A DNA stretch of 64,000 nucleotides, taken from assembly GCA_963723765.1 (NCBI GenBank), contig CAVRSD010000003.1, forward strand, positions 434,001-498,000, in the 5' to 3' direction. The notes below the pieces were generated by a model that worked only from the letters and a program-made list of their open reading frames with translations, made no database searches and had not been told where the DNA came from. Position 1 is the stretch's first letter; each line of letters begins with the position of its first letter. Shown piece after piece: positions 63,961 to 64,000 of this stretch. Source of the stretch: DATBAX01 sp963723765 (lineage in GTDB: Bacteria; Acidobacteriota; Terriglobia; Terriglobales; Acidobacteriaceae). Both the position numbers and the translations under genes were made by a program.

Positions 63961-64000
63961 GCTTGCCTAAGCGGCTTTGTCCCGCGCCGGACGCGCATTG

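Overview
The window looks like a chromosomal segment of an Acidobacteriota (Terriglobia/Koribacter-like) genome. This is inferred from the mix of families: a PknB-type Ser/Thr kinase fused to a TolB/WD40-like propeller, a VWFA-related exported protein, GAF- and TonB-type fusions, Gly-rich 'CGGG' lipoproteins, a DUF1111 di-heme oxidoreductase and bacillithiol deacetylase. Gene density is high and most genes are housekeeping. No tRNA, rRNA, CRISPR array, insertion sequence or prophage was seen.

Layout. 1-6.5 kb: truncated surface propeller lipoprotein, a decayed outer-membrane barrel gene, a frameshifted kinase-propeller gene, then two overlapping 2-oxoglutarate/Fe(II) oxygenase-like genes, the first carrying three proline-rich repeats. 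6.7-14.5 kb: purQ, a PstS-like/TPR exported pair, yebC, tlyA, nadK, an exported amidohydrolase. 14.8-21.5 kb: di-heme cytochrome, lysA coupled to a GAF-GAF-SpoIIE phosphatase, hpt, an MBL hydrolase and an O-methyltransferase. 21.5-26.7 kb (minus strand): a fluoride-riboswitch operon (fluC-DUF190-bshB1), a prenyl diphosphate synthase, xseB, and a homocysteine methyltransferase/MTHFR gene whose 5' end is broken. 26.8-36 kb: lipoproteins, penicillin-acylase-type hydrolase, Fur regulator, DHH phosphoesterase, fetAB-like exporter with a DUF2127 protein. 36-43.8 kb: PilZ, VWFA, wecB, REC-PilZ, Gfo/Idh oxidoreductase, TonB-domain and zinc-ribbon/NTF2 proteins, a HAD hydrolase. 43.9-45.1 kb: a DUF3179 membrane protein with one in-frame UGA. 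45.2-53.9 kb: a type IV pilus minor-pilin operon (fimT-pilV-pilW and two giant tandem PilX paralogues). 54-64 kb: UDP-sugar epimerase/decarboxylase, MFS transporter, GAF-TM-TonB fusion, proC, and a 1386-residue secreted propeller/Ig protein.

Most striking: the DUF3179 gene (43913-45145, minus) reads through a UGA that sits where a Cys of a CxxC motif is expected, and is followed at once by a hairpin with a GGUCU apical loop like the E. coli fdhF SECIS. It is best read as a selenoprotein with a U-x-x-C motif. Second is the proline-rich-repeat oxygenase pair, which may be a self-modifying or repeat-peptide hydroxylation system. Third, at least six genes carry single-base frameshifts, sometimes several in one gene, which points to indel-type sequence errors or local gene decay and should temper any pseudogene call.
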